Of a DNA stretch of 64,000 bases, positions 8,201-17,793 are shown in pieces. The notes under the pieces are model-generated. The model searched no databases. It had not been told where the DNA came from and saw only the letters and a list, made by a program, of their open reading frames with translations. The stretch spans positions 125,987-189,986 of the forward strand of contig NZ_JAJIRP010000012.1 of assembly GCF_025717555.1 (NCBI RefSeq), in the 5' to 3' direction. Position 1 is the stretch's first letter. The number at the start of each line of letters is the position of its first letter. This stretch comes from Paucibacter sp. B2R-40. GTDB lineage: Bacteria > Pseudomonadota > Gammaproteobacteria > Burkholderiales > Burkholderiaceae_C. Both the position numbers and the translations under genes were made by a program.

Positions 8201-9944
8201 CACCGAGCAAGGGCGCCCATGGGCCGCCGTCGGCCTGTTGATGGAGGCCGCAGAGCCGGAGAAGGCGACGCTCTGGCGTGGCCTGCTTTGGCTGCTACTG
8301 GCAGCCGGCCTGGAGGCACTGGGCCCCATCATCAGCAAACATTTCATCGACGCCTATCTGCAGCCGCGCCACTTCGACGCCGAGGCGATGGCCTTGCTCT
8401 TGATCGGCCTGCTCTTGACCGGCTGGGCCAGCAGTTGGATACGCTTTGGCCAGCTCTCGCGCATGGCCGGCGTGGCGCGCCGCTCGGTGCTGCGTCTGCG
8501 TGAGAAGGTCTATGCCCATGTATTGGCCCTGCCGATGAGCTATTTCGACCGCGCCATCACCGGTCAAATGGTCAGCCGCGTCACCAATGACAGCGAAGCA
8601 GTCAACACCCTTTATCGGCAGGTGCTGTATGTGATGCTGGACTCCAGCATCGTGGTGATCGGCTCTTTGATCGCGATGGCCTGGCTGGACTGGCGGCTGA
8701 TGCTGATCGTAGCGATGTTGGTGCCGGCCATGTGCCTGATCATTGCGCTCTACCAGCGTTTGAGTGCGCCGGCCGTGGCGCGAGCGCGCCAGCTGCGCAG
8801 CGACATCAATGCGCAAATGGCCGAGAGCATGGCCGGCATGGCGATGCTGCAAGCGGCGGGCGCTGCGCCGCGCTTTGCTCAGCGTTTCGGGCGCACCAAC
8901 CAAGCCCATTTGAAAGCCCGGGTGGCCGAGCTCAGCGCCAATGCCTGGCTGCTGCGCCCCGCTCTGGACCTGCTCAATGTGCTGCTCTTGGTGACGGTGA
9001 TTTACGGCTTCGGGCGGCGTGAGGTGAGCGGGCTGGAGGTCGGCTTGCTGTTTGCGTTTTTGAGCTATATCGCCCGCGTGGTCGAGCCGCTGATACAGAT
9101 CACCATGCAGTTCGGGCAACTGCAGCAGTCGATGATTGCCGCCTCCCGCGTGCGCAGCCTGCTGCAGGAGAACGTGGCCGCAAGCCAGGCCGTGGCCGGC
9201 CGCCGGATCAGCGCCGGCGCCATCAAGCTGGAGCATTTGAGCTTCGGCTACGACGCACAACGCCCAGTCCTGCGTGAGCTCAATCTCGAGTTTGCCGCCG
9301 GCAGCTTCATCGGCATCGTCGGCCACACCGGCAGCGGCAAGTCAACGCTGCTGTCCCTGCTCCTGCGCTTCTACGAGGCGCAAAGTGGGCAGATCACGAT
9401 CGACGGCCAGGCCTTGGCCAGTTTTCCCGACGAAGCCTTTCGTGCTGCCGTCGGCCTGGTGCCGCAAGAGCCCTATTTGATGGCCGCCAGCGCCCGTGAA
9501 AACATCGCGATGGGGCGCCAGATCGGCGAGGAGGCTTTGATCGAAGCGGCCAAGGCGGCGCGCATCCATGACTTCCTCAGCAGCCTGCCGCAGGGTTATG
9601 ACACGGTCTTGGGCGAAGGCGGGGCGCGAGTCTCCACCGGCCAAAAGCAGCTGATCGCAATGGCCCGCGCCTTGGCCGGCGCGCCGCGCATCCTCTTCCT
9701 CGACGAAGCCACTTCGAATATCGACAGTGCGACCGAACAGATCGTTAGCGAGGCGCTGACTGCGCTGCGCGGTCGCGTCACCGTGGTGGCGATTGCGCAC
9801 CGCCTGTCGACCATCCGCGAAGCAGATCAGATCATCGTGCTGAATCACGGGCATTTGGTCGAACGTGGCACGCATCCGCAGTTGATGGCGCATCAGGGCG
9901 GCATCTATCAGCGCTTGGTGCAATTGCAAGCGCTGGAGGAGTGA
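8187..9944 (+). CDS. mdlB: ABC exporter half-transporter, MdlB-like
   Basis: The 585-residue partner of the preceding half-transporter. ATG 8187 lies inside the end of mdlA and has a Shine-Dalgarno-like GGAGG at 8173-8177; the longer frame (from 8058) is only mdlA read in another frame. The membrane domain contains MSYFDRAITGQMVSRVTND. The ATPase has Walker A GHTGSGKST, a degenerate signature VSTGQKQL and Walker B ILFLDEATSNID. The partner keeps a canonical LSGGQ, so one of the two composite sites may be degenerate, as in many heterodimeric exporters. The gene ends 16 bp before the convergent small membrane protein gene. Confidence 0.86.
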   Translation: MRKTDTEQGRPWAAVGLLMEAAEPEKATLWRGLLWLLLAAGLEALGPIISKHFIDAYLQPRHFDAEAMALLLIGLLLTGWASSWIRFGQLSRMAGVARRSVLRLREKVYAHVLALPMSYFDRAITGQMVSRVTNDSEAVNTLYRQVLYVMLDSSIVVIGSLIAMAWLDWRLMLIVAMLVPAMCLIIALYQRLSAPAVARARQLRSDINAQMAESMAGMAMLQAAGAAPRFAQRFGRTNQAHLKARVAELSANAWLLRPALDLLNVLLLVTVIYGFGRREVSGLEVGLLFAFLSYIARVVEPLIQITMQFGQLQQSMIAASRVRSLLQENVAASQAVAGRRISAGAIKLEHLSFGYDAQRPVLRELNLEFAAGSFIGIVGHTGSGKSTLLSLLLRFYEAQSGQITIDGQALASFPDEAFRAAVGLVPQEPYLMAASARENIAMGRQIGEEALIEAAKAARIHDFLSSLPQGYDTVLGEGGARVSTGQKQLIAMARALAGAPRILFLDEATSNIDSATEQIVSEALTALRGRVTVVAIAHRLSTIREADQIIVLNHGHLVERGTHPQLMAHQGGIYQRLVQLQALEE

Positions 9945-9960
9945 CGGCGACGCCAGCGCC

Positions 9961-10146
9961 CTAGAGCATCATCGCCAGCCGCTCCAGAATCAGCACCGCA
10001 AAAAAGCCCAAACCGGCCAGCACCGTCCACTTGATGATGATGATGCCGCGCCGGCGCCAAATGACTTGGCCCGTGCCGATATAGAGGGCAAAACACAGCA
10101 CGCCAGCGAACAGCAGCAGCCCAACGACCAAGCGAAAAATCAACAT
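9961..10146 (-). CDS. Small membrane protein downstream of lpxC (unknown)
   Basis: A 61-residue protein with two predicted transmembrane helices (LIFRLVVGLLLFAGVLCFAL and IKWTVLAGLGFFAVLILERL) joined by a short loop with a basic patch, WRRRG. ATG 10144-10146 is 6 nt after the lpxC stop codon, so it is probably translated with lpxC; a TTG two codons upstream is a less likely start. The composition and the charge distribution favour a real protein. I do not recognise a named family, and a role in lipopolysaccharide control would be a guess from position alone. Confidence 0.65.
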   Translation of the reverse strand: MLIFRLVVGLLLFAGVLCFALYIGTGQVIWRRRGIIIIKWTVLAGLGFFAVLILERLAMML

Positions 10147-10152
10147 AGTCAA

Positions 10153-11088
10153 TCACCAGGCCGGGGCCAGCTCCGCGAAACCCTTAGGCGCATCGGCAGC
10201 GCCCTCAAAGCTGACGAATTCATAGGCCGACTCATCGGCGAACAAGGCGCGCAGCAGCTTGTTATTGAGTGCGTGCCCGCCCTTGAATGAGGTGTAAGCC
10301 GCCAGCAGCGGATAACCTGCTACTTGCATATCACCGATCGCATCAAGGATTTTGTGCTTGACGAACTCATCGTCGTAACGCAGACCTTCAGCGTTGAGCA
10401 CCTTGTAGTCGTCAACGACGATGGCGTTGTCCATCGACCCGCCGAGCGTCAGCCCGCGCGAACGCATCAGCTCGATATCGCTGGTCATGCCGAAAGTGCG
10501 GGCGCGCGCAATCTCGCGCTTGTACTGGCCCGAGCCCATATCGAACACATATTGCTGGCCGGTGGCCGAGACGGCCGGGTTGTCGAACTCGATCTCGAAA
10601 GTCAGCGTGTAGCCATGGTGCGGCGTCAGCTTGGCCCACATCAAGCGCTTGCCCTCGCCCTGGCGCACTTCAACTTCCTTTTTGACGCGCAGAAATTTCT
10701 TAGCCGCTTTTTGCAACTCGATGCCGGCACTCTGCAGCAGGTAGACAAAGCTCGCCGCTGAGCCGTCGAGGATGGGCACTTCGTCGGCGTTGATGTCAAC
10801 ATAGAGATTGTCCAGCCCCAAACCCGCGCAGGCCGACAGCAGATGTTCGATAGTTTGCACCTTGGGTGCACCGGGGTCACCGCCGGGGCTGACCGTGGTC
10901 GCCATGCGGGTGTCGCAGACGGTATCGACGCGCACCGGGATATCGACCGGCGTATTCAGATCGACACGGCGGAACACGATGCCGGTGTCGCAAGGTGCCG
11001 GGCGCAGCGTCAGCTCAACCCTTTGACCGCTGTGGATACCGACACCGACCGCTTTGGTCAAGGATTTAAGTGTTCTTTGTTGCAGCAT
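10153..11088 (-). CDS. lpxC: UDP-3-O-acyl-N-acetylglucosamine deacetylase
   Basis: LpxC carries out the committed step of lipid A synthesis, the zinc-dependent removal of acetate from UDP-3-O-acyl-GlcNAc. The 311-residue protein starts at [21 protein letters not shown], the family's usual N-terminus, so ATG 11086-11088 is preferred over an upstream codon at 11109. Zinc-ligand motifs are visible: [14 protein letters not shown] (His near residue 80) and [10 protein letters not shown] (His and Asp near 235-240), plus the GGHALNN loop with the catalytic His near residue 265. It follows the sensor-kinase gene by 17 nt and is followed at 6 nt by a small membrane protein gene. Confidence 0.97.
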   Translation of the reverse strand: MLQQRTLKSLTKAVGVGIHSGQRVELTLRPAPCDTGIVFRRVDLNTPVDIPVRVDTVCDTRMATTVSPGGDPGAPKVQTIEHLLSACAGLGLDNLYVDINADEVPILDGSAASFVYLLQSAGIELQKAAKKFLRVKKEVEVRQGEGKRLMWAKLTPHHGYTLTFEIEFDNPAVSATGQQYVFDMGSGQYKREIARARTFGMTSDIELMRSRGLTLGGSMDNAIVVDDYKVLNAEGLRYDDEFVKHKILDAIGDMQVAGYPLLAAYTSFKGGHALNNKLLRALFADESAYEFVSFEGAADAPKGFAELAPAW

Positions 11089-11105
11089 GCGGCAAGTGTC
11101 GGTGA

Positions 11106-13124
11106 TCAAGGCTGCGTCTGCTGGGCCGAGGGCATTCTATCGACGGGCAGACGCAGACTCAGACGGGTGCCATGGCCGACGCTCGAGTCGACGCGCAATG
11201 AACCACCGAGTCGTTGCGCGCGGCGCTGCTGGCTCTTCAGGCCGCGCCCCATCTGGGCGGTGGCGATATCGAAGCCGTCGCCGTCGTCCTCGACCCGGAT
11301 TTCGACATAGCGCCCATGGTTGCGCGTCACCATGCGCACGCGCGTGGCACGGGCATGTTTGAGCACATTGCTGAGCGCCTCTTGCATCAGACGCAACACA
11401 TGCAAGGCGTCGGGCGGCTCCAGCCATTCAAGCAGGGGCAGGTCTTGCACATCCCATTCCAGCATCAAGCCGCCGGCCTGCAGGCGTTTGCCCAGGCGGT
11501 AGCGCATGGTGGCGAGCAAGGCGACCAGATCATGCGCAACCGGCTCCAGCGAATCAATCACCAAACGCAAATCATCGACGCACTCGCGCAGCACCTCCAC
11601 CACCTTGTCCTGCTCCATGCTGCCCTGCTCCACGGCCACCATGGCCGAAAGCAATGACGAACCCAGGCCATCGTGCATGTCCTGCATCAGGCGCTGACGC
11701 TCCAGCAACAAGGCCTGTTGGCGCTCGATTTCACGCACGCGCTCGTGCTGGGCATTCAACTCCTTGCTCTGCAGTTGCAGGCGCGCTTCAAGTTGCTGAT
11801 TCAACATCTCAACTTCGCTCAAAGCGCCTGTATAGCGGCGTTGCACCGCATACAAAAAGCTGGCCAGCGTCAGCAAGGTGGCGTAGGGCATCAAATAGAT
11901 ATGCTCCGGCCAAGCCCAGCCGGCCAAGAGGCTCAAGTCGTGCAGACCCAGCGCCAAGCTAAACAACAAACTCAACGCAATCATGCGCAGCTCGCGACTG
12001 CCATCACGCCAGGCCAAACGCATCACCAAAGTGACCGCCATGACACCAACCAAGGCATTGGCACCATGTTGCAGCAAGGGGCTCGCCAGCACCTCATTCC
12101 ACCAAGGCAAAGTGAGCAATGCGCTGAGCAAGACAAAGCCCAACATCGCCCGTTCCAGCGACTCGAAACGGCGGTGCGCAAAGCGCAAGGCGAACAGGAA
12201 GATCAACAACATCACCCATGACATCGAGGCATTGGTGAGCCACCAAAACCACTCCAGCCCCAAGGGCGTGCGCGGCAACTCCAGGTGGTAATGCAAATTG
12301 CGAATCAGCCAAGCAACCGACAGCAATGCAAACAAAAGATAGGCCGGCTCCTCGCGTCTGCGCGCCCACAAGGACAGCGAGAACAAGCCCAGGACGATCA
12401 GCGTCAGGCCGGTCGCTTGAGGCATGCCAATCTGCAGCCACCAGCGCCGTTGGAAGCGCATTTCAAGATCCTCGCGCGCGCCCAGCCAGACCCGGGACAC
12501 CGAGAACGGCGCATCGATCAACACCGGCACCGCCACGACGACATCCATCACCTGTTGCTGGTGTAGCTCGGTCAACGCGGCCGGAATCACGGCCCAAAGC
12601 GGCCGCACCCATTGCTCACGCGCGCCGGCCTGATTGTCGAAAACAGGCTGCCAGCCCTCATCGGTTCGCACCAAGACCGCCGCCGCCAGCGTGACCAGAC
12701 GCGGCATGTACAACGCCACCGAGGTTGGCCAGCGCCCCTCTTGCGGCGCATAGCGAAAACGATACCAGCGCATTTGAAAAGCCGGCTCGGCCGAGGGGCT
12801 GGCCGTCAATGCTGTGCGCCCGCGCAGATCGGGCAAGTTGACTCTTGTCCACGCACTCGGATCACTGGGCGGCTGCAGGGCGATCGGCAGGCCAGCGCTC
12901 TTCGTAGCCACGCCATCCATCGCGCGCAGGGCCGACCACCAAGCATCCAACTCCGCTCGGCTCCAAGTTGTCAGCGCCAACTCTGCCGTCACGGCCGGCT
13001 CACCCGCGTGGCGCGCAATGGCCTCTGGCAGCGGCATCGTTTGGGCACTGCCGCCGGCATGCAAAACCAGGCCACAGATGAACAGGCAAGTGAGCCGCAG
13101 CGCCGCCAAACTACGCGTCAACAT
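11106..13124 (-). CDS. Membrane sensor histidine kinase (HisKA_3 type)
   Basis: A 672-residue kinase with a signal peptide or signal anchor ([28 protein letters not shown]), a periplasmic domain of about 180 residues, a block of roughly seven hydrophobic helices (about 195-400, resembling 7TM-DISM receptors), a coiled coil ([38 protein letters not shown]) and a NarX/DesK-type kinase core. The phosphoacceptor motif is [16 protein letters not shown]. The ATPase lid shows [10 protein letters not shown] (N box), VEDDGDGF (G1) and [16 protein letters not shown]. No NarL-type response regulator is adjacent, so it is an orphan in this window. It lies between ftsZ and lpxC and is probably co-transcribed with lpxC. 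The start at 13124 is chosen for the signal sequence. Confidence 0.85.
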   Translation of the reverse strand: MLTRSLAALRLTCLFICGLVLHAGGSAQTMPLPEAIARHAGEPAVTAELALTTWSRAELDAWWSALRAMDGVATKSAGLPIALQPPSDPSAWTRVNLPDLRGRTALTASPSAEPAFQMRWYRFRYAPQEGRWPTSVALYMPRLVTLAAAVLVRTDEGWQPVFDNQAGAREQWVRPLWAVIPAALTELHQQQVMDVVVAVPVLIDAPFSVSRVWLGAREDLEMRFQRRWWLQIGMPQATGLTLIVLGLFSLSLWARRREEPAYLLFALLSVAWLIRNLHYHLELPRTPLGLEWFWWLTNASMSWVMLLIFLFALRFAHRRFESLERAMLGFVLLSALLTLPWWNEVLASPLLQHGANALVGVMAVTLVMRLAWRDGSRELRMIALSLLFSLALGLHDLSLLAGWAWPEHIYLMPYATLLTLASFLYAVQRRYTGALSEVEMLNQQLEARLQLQSKELNAQHERVREIERQQALLLERQRLMQDMHDGLGSSLLSAMVAVEQGSMEQDKVVEVLRECVDDLRLVIDSLEPVAHDLVALLATMRYRLGKRLQAGGLMLEWDVQDLPLLEWLEPPDALHVLRLMQEALSNVLKHARATRVRMVTRNHGRYVEIRVEDDGDGFDIATAQMGRGLKSQQRRAQRLGGSLRVDSSVGHGTRLSLRLPVDRMPSAQQTQP

Positions 13125-13193
13125 CGAGCTGCCTGATTCAATGAGCGCCAAGATAGCCTATTCGGTGTGGTGTTCAACCGCCGCAATTGCGAG

Positions 13194-13240
13194 CAAAAAA
13201 AGGCCCGGTTCGGTGAAACGCTTCCACCGAACCGGGCCTT
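13194..13240 (-). terminator. Intrinsic terminator after ftsZ
   Basis: A perfect 16-bp stem (13200-13215 with 13225-13240) encloses a 9-nt loop. Read on the minus strand the stem is followed by a run of seven T (complement of 13195-13201), so it should end transcription of the dcw cluster just past ftsZ. On the plus strand the downstream sequence is CATTCTG, which is poor in T. Confidence 0.88.
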
Positions 13241-13286
13241 CATTCTGCGTCAAAACCCAGCCGGGTTTTAGACTTTGGGCTTTAGA

Positions 13287-14519
13287 TCAATCGGCTTGCT
13301 TACGCAGGAACGCCGGAATCTCGATCTCGTCCATGCCGTTCTGTGACAGAGCCTCGACCTTGGCCGACGCGGTACGGCCGCGCCCCTGCCAGACGCTAGG
13401 GCTGCTGGCGCCGGCAGCGAAATCAGCGCTGCCGCTCATGCCAAAGCCCATCGTCGACGCAGCGGCACCGCCACGGCTCATCACCGTCTCGGTCAGAACC
13501 GGAATGTCATGAGTGCCAGTGCGCAGGCTTTGCTGCACCACCGTCAGTGGCGCAGCTGCACGGGCACGCTGCGACAGGCCGGTGGCGATCACTGTCACGC
13601 GCAGTGCGTCGCCGAGACTTTCGTCATAGGCGGTACCGTAGATCACATGCGCTTCTTCCGAGGCATAGCGCTTGATCGCATTCATCGCATTGCGCGACTC
13701 GCTCAGCTTGAAAGTGAGCTTGCTGGCGGCAATCAAGACCAGCACGCCGCGCGCGCCGGACAGATCGATACCTTCCAGCAGCGGACAAGCGACGGCCGCT
13801 TCGGCCGCTTTGGCCGCACGGTCAGGTCCAGTGGCTTGCGCCGTGCCCATCATCGCCTTGCCCGGCTCGCTCATCACCGTCTTGACGTCTTCAAAGTCGA
13901 CGTTCACCAAGCCGGGGATGTGAATGATGTCGGAAATGCCGCCAACGGCATTCTTCAACACATCATTGGCATGCGCGAAGGCCTGATCTTGCGTGACATC
14001 GTCACCCAAAACATCCAACAACTTGTCGTTCAGCACCACGATCAGCGAGTCGACATTGGCTTCCAACTCGGTCAGGCCAGCGTCGGCGGCCTTGAGACGA
14101 CGTCCACCTTCAAATTCGAAGGGCTTGGTCACCACGCCGACCGTCAAGATGCCCATTTCACGGGCGATCTTGGCAATCACCGGCGCCGCACCGGTACCTG
14201 TGCCACCGCCCATGCCGGCCGTGATGAACAACATATGTGCACCCTGGATCGATTCGCGGATGCGCGCATCGGCCTCTTCGGCGGCAGATTTACCCATCTC
14301 GGGCTTGGCGCCAGCGCCCAGACCGGACGTTCCCAGTTGCAGGAGCTGATCGGCCTTGGAACGATTGAGCGCCTGCGCATCGGTGTTCGCGCAGATGAAC
14401 TCCACGCCTTGCACCCCTTGCGCAATCATGTGCTCGACAGCATTGCCGCCGCCGCCGCCGACGCCAATCACCTTGATTTGGGTGCCTTGGTCAAACTCTT
14501 CGATCATCTCGATCGCCAT
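13287..14519 (-). CDS. ftsZ: Cell division protein FtsZ
   Basis: FtsZ is the tubulin-like GTPase that forms the cytokinetic ring. The 410-residue protein has the tubulin signature GGGTGTGAAPVIA, the upstream GVGGGGGNAVEHMI nucleotide-binding stretch, NVDFEDV and the T7-loop region. The C-terminus ends in EIEIPAFLRKQAD, the conserved peptide that binds FtsA and ZipA-type partners, after a variable linker (about 320-395). The start ATG has an AGGAG 8 nt upstream. It is the last gene of the division cluster, separated from ftsA by 191 bp that hold a probable dedicated promoter, and is followed by a strong terminator. Confidence 0.98.
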   Translation of the reverse strand: MAIEMIEEFDQGTQIKVIGVGGGGGNAVEHMIAQGVQGVEFICANTDAQALNRSKADQLLQLGTSGLGAGAKPEMGKSAAEEADARIRESIQGAHMLFITAGMGGGTGTGAAPVIAKIAREMGILTVGVVTKPFEFEGGRRLKAADAGLTELEANVDSLIVVLNDKLLDVLGDDVTQDQAFAHANDVLKNAVGGISDIIHIPGLVNVDFEDVKTVMSEPGKAMMGTAQATGPDRAAKAAEAAVACPLLEGIDLSGARGVLVLIAASKLTFKLSESRNAMNAIKRYASEEAHVIYGTAYDESLGDALRVTVIATGLSQRARAAAPLTVVQQSLRTGTHDIPVLTETVMSRGGAAASTMGFGMSGSADFAAGASSPSVWQGRGRTASAKVEALSQNGMDEIEIPAFLRKQAD

Positions 14520-14629
14520 ACAAATTCTCCTTCAGCCGTTGTGCCGCTGCCTAGCGTGAAAAACTCCAGGGAAAACCCTCTTTTTTCACTCGCCGCCGTT
14601 GTTTCCCAGCAGCTATGCGTGTTAGAAAC

Positions 14630-14659
14630 ATTATCCAAGATAAAGCCCATACATTTCAA
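14630..14659 (-). promoter_or_regulatory. Predicted sigma70 promoter for ftsZ
   Basis: On the minus strand TTGAAA (14654-14659) and GATAAT (14630-14635) are separated by 18 nt, each matching the consensus at five of six positions. The site lies about 110 nt upstream of the ftsZ start in the only sizeable gap of the division cluster, in an AT-rich stretch. This is a motif match and was not tested. Confidence 0.6.
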
Positions 14660-14710
14660 AAAACTTGTGAGAAAACATCTCAAAATTTTCGGTGGGCCGC
14701 CCTTTTTGTC

Positions 14711-15940
14711 TTAAAAATTCCCCAGAAACCAATCTTTGGCGCGCCCGAACATGGTTTTCATCGAACCCGCTTGTTGCGCCGCCTTCAAACCCCGCGTGCG
14801 CGACAGCCTGGCCTCCTCCAGCAAACCCATCACGGCCGCCGAACGCGGGTTGGCCACCATATCGAACAGGCCGCCGCTATAGGTCGGGTTACCGCGCCGA
14901 ACCGGCTTCAAGAATATGTCTTCGGCCAACTCGACCATACCCGGCATCACTGCCGAGCCGCCGGTCAAAACAATTCCTGAAGAAAGCAACTCTTCGTAAC
15001 CACTTTCTCGAATTACCTGTTGCACTAAAGAGAATATCTCCTCGATGCGCGGCTCAATCACGCCTGCCAGCGCTTGTTTTGACAACATTCGTGGCGCCCG
15101 GTCACCCAAGCCCGGTACTTCAACTTGCGCGGCGGGGTCGGCCAGCATTTGTTTGGCCACACCATGCTCGACCTTGATTTCTTCTGCGTCTTTGGTGGGT
15201 GTGCGCAGTGCCATCGCAATATCGCTGGTAATCAAATCTCCGGCGATTGGTATTACTGCGGTATGACGAATCGAGCCGCCGGTGAATATCGCCACATCGG
15301 TCGTGCCGGCACCAATATCGACCAAAGCGACCCCCAAATCACGCTCATCGGCGGTCAAGGCCGCCAAGCTGGAGGCGCTCGAATTCAAGACCAATTGCTC
15401 GACCTCAAGCCCGCAGCGACGCACACATTTGACAATGTTCTCGGCCGCACTTTGTGCGCCGGTGACGATATGCACCTTGACTTCGAGGCGGCCGCCACTC
15501 ATGCCAATCGGCTCTTTGACTTCATGCCCGTCGATCACAAACTCTTGCGGCTCAACCAATAACAGGCGTTGATCATTCGGAATATTGATCGCCTTGGCGG
15601 TTTCGACCACCCGCGCCACATCGATGGGCGTGACTTCCTTATCGCGCACGATCACCATGCCGGTGGAGTTTTGGCCACGAATATGACTACCCGTGATGCC
15701 GGTATAAACCTTGCTGATTTTGCAGTCGGCCATCATCTCGGCCTCTTTCAAGGCTTGTTGAATCGACTGCACGGTCGCATCAATATTGACCACCACACCG
15801 CGCTTGAGGCCGGTTGAGCTGGCAACCCCGAGACCGGCAATGCGCAATTCGCCATTACCCAACACCTCGGCCACCACCGCCATGATTTTGGCCGTGCCGA
15901 TATCCAGCCCGACGACCAAATCCTTGTATTCCTTGGCCAT
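14711..15940 (-). CDS. ftsA: Cell division protein FtsA
   Basis: FtsA is an actin-like ATPase that tethers FtsZ to the membrane. The 409-residue protein has the phosphate-1 loop LVVGLDIGTAKIMAVVAE, phosphate-2 VALVDIGAGTTDVAIF and adenosine loop IVLTGGSAVMPGM, with the 1C domain between. The C-terminus (SMKTMFGRAKDWFLGNF) is the amphipathic membrane-targeting helix. It starts 12 nt after ftsQ and precedes the ftsZ promoter region. Length and order match other betaproteobacteria. Confidence 0.98.
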   Translation of the reverse strand: MAKEYKDLVVGLDIGTAKIMAVVAEVLGNGELRIAGLGVASSTGLKRGVVVNIDATVQSIQQALKEAEMMADCKISKVYTGITGSHIRGQNSTGMVIVRDKEVTPIDVARVVETAKAINIPNDQRLLLVEPQEFVIDGHEVKEPIGMSGGRLEVKVHIVTGAQSAAENIVKCVRRCGLEVEQLVLNSSASSLAALTADERDLGVALVDIGAGTTDVAIFTGGSIRHTAVIPIAGDLITSDIAMALRTPTKDAEEIKVEHGVAKQMLADPAAQVEVPGLGDRAPRMLSKQALAGVIEPRIEEIFSLVQQVIRESGYEELLSSGIVLTGGSAVMPGMVELAEDIFLKPVRRGNPTYSGGLFDMVANPRSAAVMGLLEEARLSRTRGLKAAQQAGSMKTMFGRAKDWFLGNF

Positions 15941-15952
15941 GCTTTTTATCCT

Positions 15953-16795
15953 TCAGTTTTTCTTCGGTCGGCCATTCAATCCGGGTTTAACCGGACTGGG
16001 CGTTGTTGATATTCCGCTCAAACGCACCGCATACCCTTCTGCATGACGCAGATCGGCTGACAACAATGGGGCATGATTGAGCGAAGTAATTTGAGTAATC
16101 GAGCGGGTAAATTGCCCGAAGCGGACCAGTATCTCGGCTTCGCTGCCGCGCCCGAGTTCCACCACGGCGCCTTTTTCAAAGCTCAGCCGCCAAGAGCCCC
16201 GCCCGGACAGATCAAGCCGCTCGACCTGCTCGCCAATGGAGGCGCTGACGGTCTGCAAGCGTTGCCACATATGCAGCATTGCGGCGCTGGAGCCGGCTGG
16301 TCCGGCCAAGACCGGCAGATCTTCGTCCTCGACATCGCCCAAATTGGCCTGGAAGACTTCGCCGTAACTGTTCACCAGCAAGCGCTCGACGTTGGCATCA
16401 CTTTGCGCGTCGGCGCCCTCGGCCTTGGTTTCCCAATAGGCGCTGGGCTTGTGTTCTTCCAGTTTGACCAATAGGCGGCTGGGCCAAACTCGCTGCACTA
16501 CCGCGCGGCGCACCCAGGGCACGGACTCGAAGGCGTCCCGACCGTCTTGCAGGTTCATGCTCAAAAAGGAGCCCGACAAGCGCGGCAAGGCGTTCGCCCG
16601 CAAGGAAGCCTCGCTATTGCGCGTCACGTCGCCGTCCACCTGGATCGCGCGTATGGCAAACACCGGCAAGCGCACCACCCAGCGCAAGCCCAAGCCGGCC
16701 GCGCCCACCACCACGACCGCCAACAGCAGCGCCGTCACCGCATTCATCAGGCGGATATCGGGCGGCACAGAAATGGGCGGGCTGTTGCTGCGCAT
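15953..16795 (-). CDS. ftsQ: Cell division protein FtsQ
   Basis: FtsQ is a bitopic divisome scaffold that recruits FtsB/FtsL. The 280-residue protein has one transmembrane helix near residues 16-40 (LMNAVTALLLAVVVVGAAGLGL), a POTRA domain starting at VFAIRAIQVDGDVTRNSEASLRANALPRLSG, and a FtsQ beta domain including VPWVRRAVVQRVWPSRLLVKLEEHKPSAYW, the most conserved part of the family. It lies 20 nt after ddl and 12 nt before ftsA, which is the usual order. The tail ends in a short basic stretch. Confidence 0.96.
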   Translation of the reverse strand: MRSNSPPISVPPDIRLMNAVTALLLAVVVVGAAGLGLRWVVRLPVFAIRAIQVDGDVTRNSEASLRANALPRLSGSFLSMNLQDGRDAFESVPWVRRAVVQRVWPSRLLVKLEEHKPSAYWETKAEGADAQSDANVERLLVNSYGEVFQANLGDVEDEDLPVLAGPAGSSAAMLHMWQRLQTVSASIGEQVERLDLSGRGSWRLSFEKGAVVELGRGSEAEILVRFGQFTRSITQITSLNHAPLLSADLRHAEGYAVRLSGISTTPSPVKPGLNGRPKKN

Positions 16796-16815
16796 GACTT
16801 TTGCTCAGGCGACGC

Positions 16816-17793
16816 TCAGGCTTTGCCGTCCAGGCGCGCTTGCGAGAGCAACCAAAGACACAGCTGCTCATAGGAAATGCCGGCCGCTTTTGCCGACATG
16901 GGCACCAGCGAATGCGAGGTCATACCGGGCGAGGTATTCATTTCCAGCAAGAAGGGCTTGTTGTCGCTCTTGCGCAGCATCACGTCGCCGCGACCCCAGC
17001 CTCGGCAACCCAAAGACTTGTAGGCCGCCAGCACCAGGGCACGAACCTCGGCCTCGAGCGAATCTGTCAAGGCGCCAGTCAGATAGCGGGTGGTGTTGGT
17101 GAAATACTTGTTCTGATAGTCGTAGTTGCCACCCTCGGCCTCAATCTGCATCACCGGCAGCGCAAACGCGCTATCGCCTTCACCCAAGATCGGGCAGGTC
17201 AACTCGGGACCATCGATGAATTCCTCGCAAAGAATTTCATCGTCGTATTGCGCCGCCAATTGCACCGCGTCCAACATCTGCGAGTAGCCCATCACCTTGC
17301 TGATGCCGATGGTCGAGCCCTCATGCGGCGGCTTGACGAAGATCGGCAGACCCAACTCATCGGGGATCGCCATGCAGCGCTCGCGACTGATGTGCTCTTT
17401 CTTCAACTTCATATATCGCGGCGTGGCCAGGCCGTCGGCCAGCCACAGTCGCTTGGTCATGATCTTGTCCATGGCGATGCTGGAGGCCATCACGCCGGAG
17501 CCGGTGTAGGGAATACCAAGCAATTCCAACGCCCCTTGGACCGTACCGTCTTCGCCGTGGCGGCCATGTAGCGCGATGAAGCAGCGCTGGAAGCCCTCGG
17601 CCTTCAACTCATGCAGACCGCGTTCGGCCGGATTGAAGGCCTGCGCTTCGACACCGCCCTGCAGCAGCGCCGCCAGCACGCCCGGCCCCGACATCGTCAG
17701 CGAGACCTCGCGTTCGGACGAGTCACCACCCATCAACACGGCCACTTTGCCCAATGCCTTGGGGTCGATATTCAGGTTCAGCTTCATGGTCAT
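16816..17793 (-). CDS. ddl: D-alanine--D-alanine ligase
   Basis: Ddl makes the D-Ala-D-Ala dipeptide added by MurF. The 325-residue ATP-grasp enzyme shows [24 protein letters not shown] N-terminal text (here LTMSGPG), [58 protein letters not shown], and the metal-binding [17 protein letters not shown]. The ATG at 17793 overlaps the murC stop as ATGA; a second in-frame ATG lies two codons later. The order murC-ddl-ftsQ fits the DdlB copy of proteobacterial clusters. Confidence 0.97.
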   Translation of the reverse strand: MTMKLNLNIDPKALGKVAVLMGGDSSEREVSLTMSGPGVLAALLQGGVEAQAFNPAERGLHELKAEGFQRCFIALHGRHGEDGTVQGALELLGIPYTGSGVMASSIAMDKIMTKRLWLADGLATPRYMKLKKEHISRERCMAIPDELGLPIFVKPPHEGSTIGISKVMGYSQMLDAVQLAAQYDDEILCEEFIDGPELTCPILGEGDSAFALPVMQIEAEGGNYDYQNKYFTNTTRYLTGALTDSLEAEVRALVLAAYKSLGCRGWGRGDVMLRKSDNKPFLLEMNTSPGMTSHSLVPMSAKAAGISYEQLCLWLLSQARLDGKA

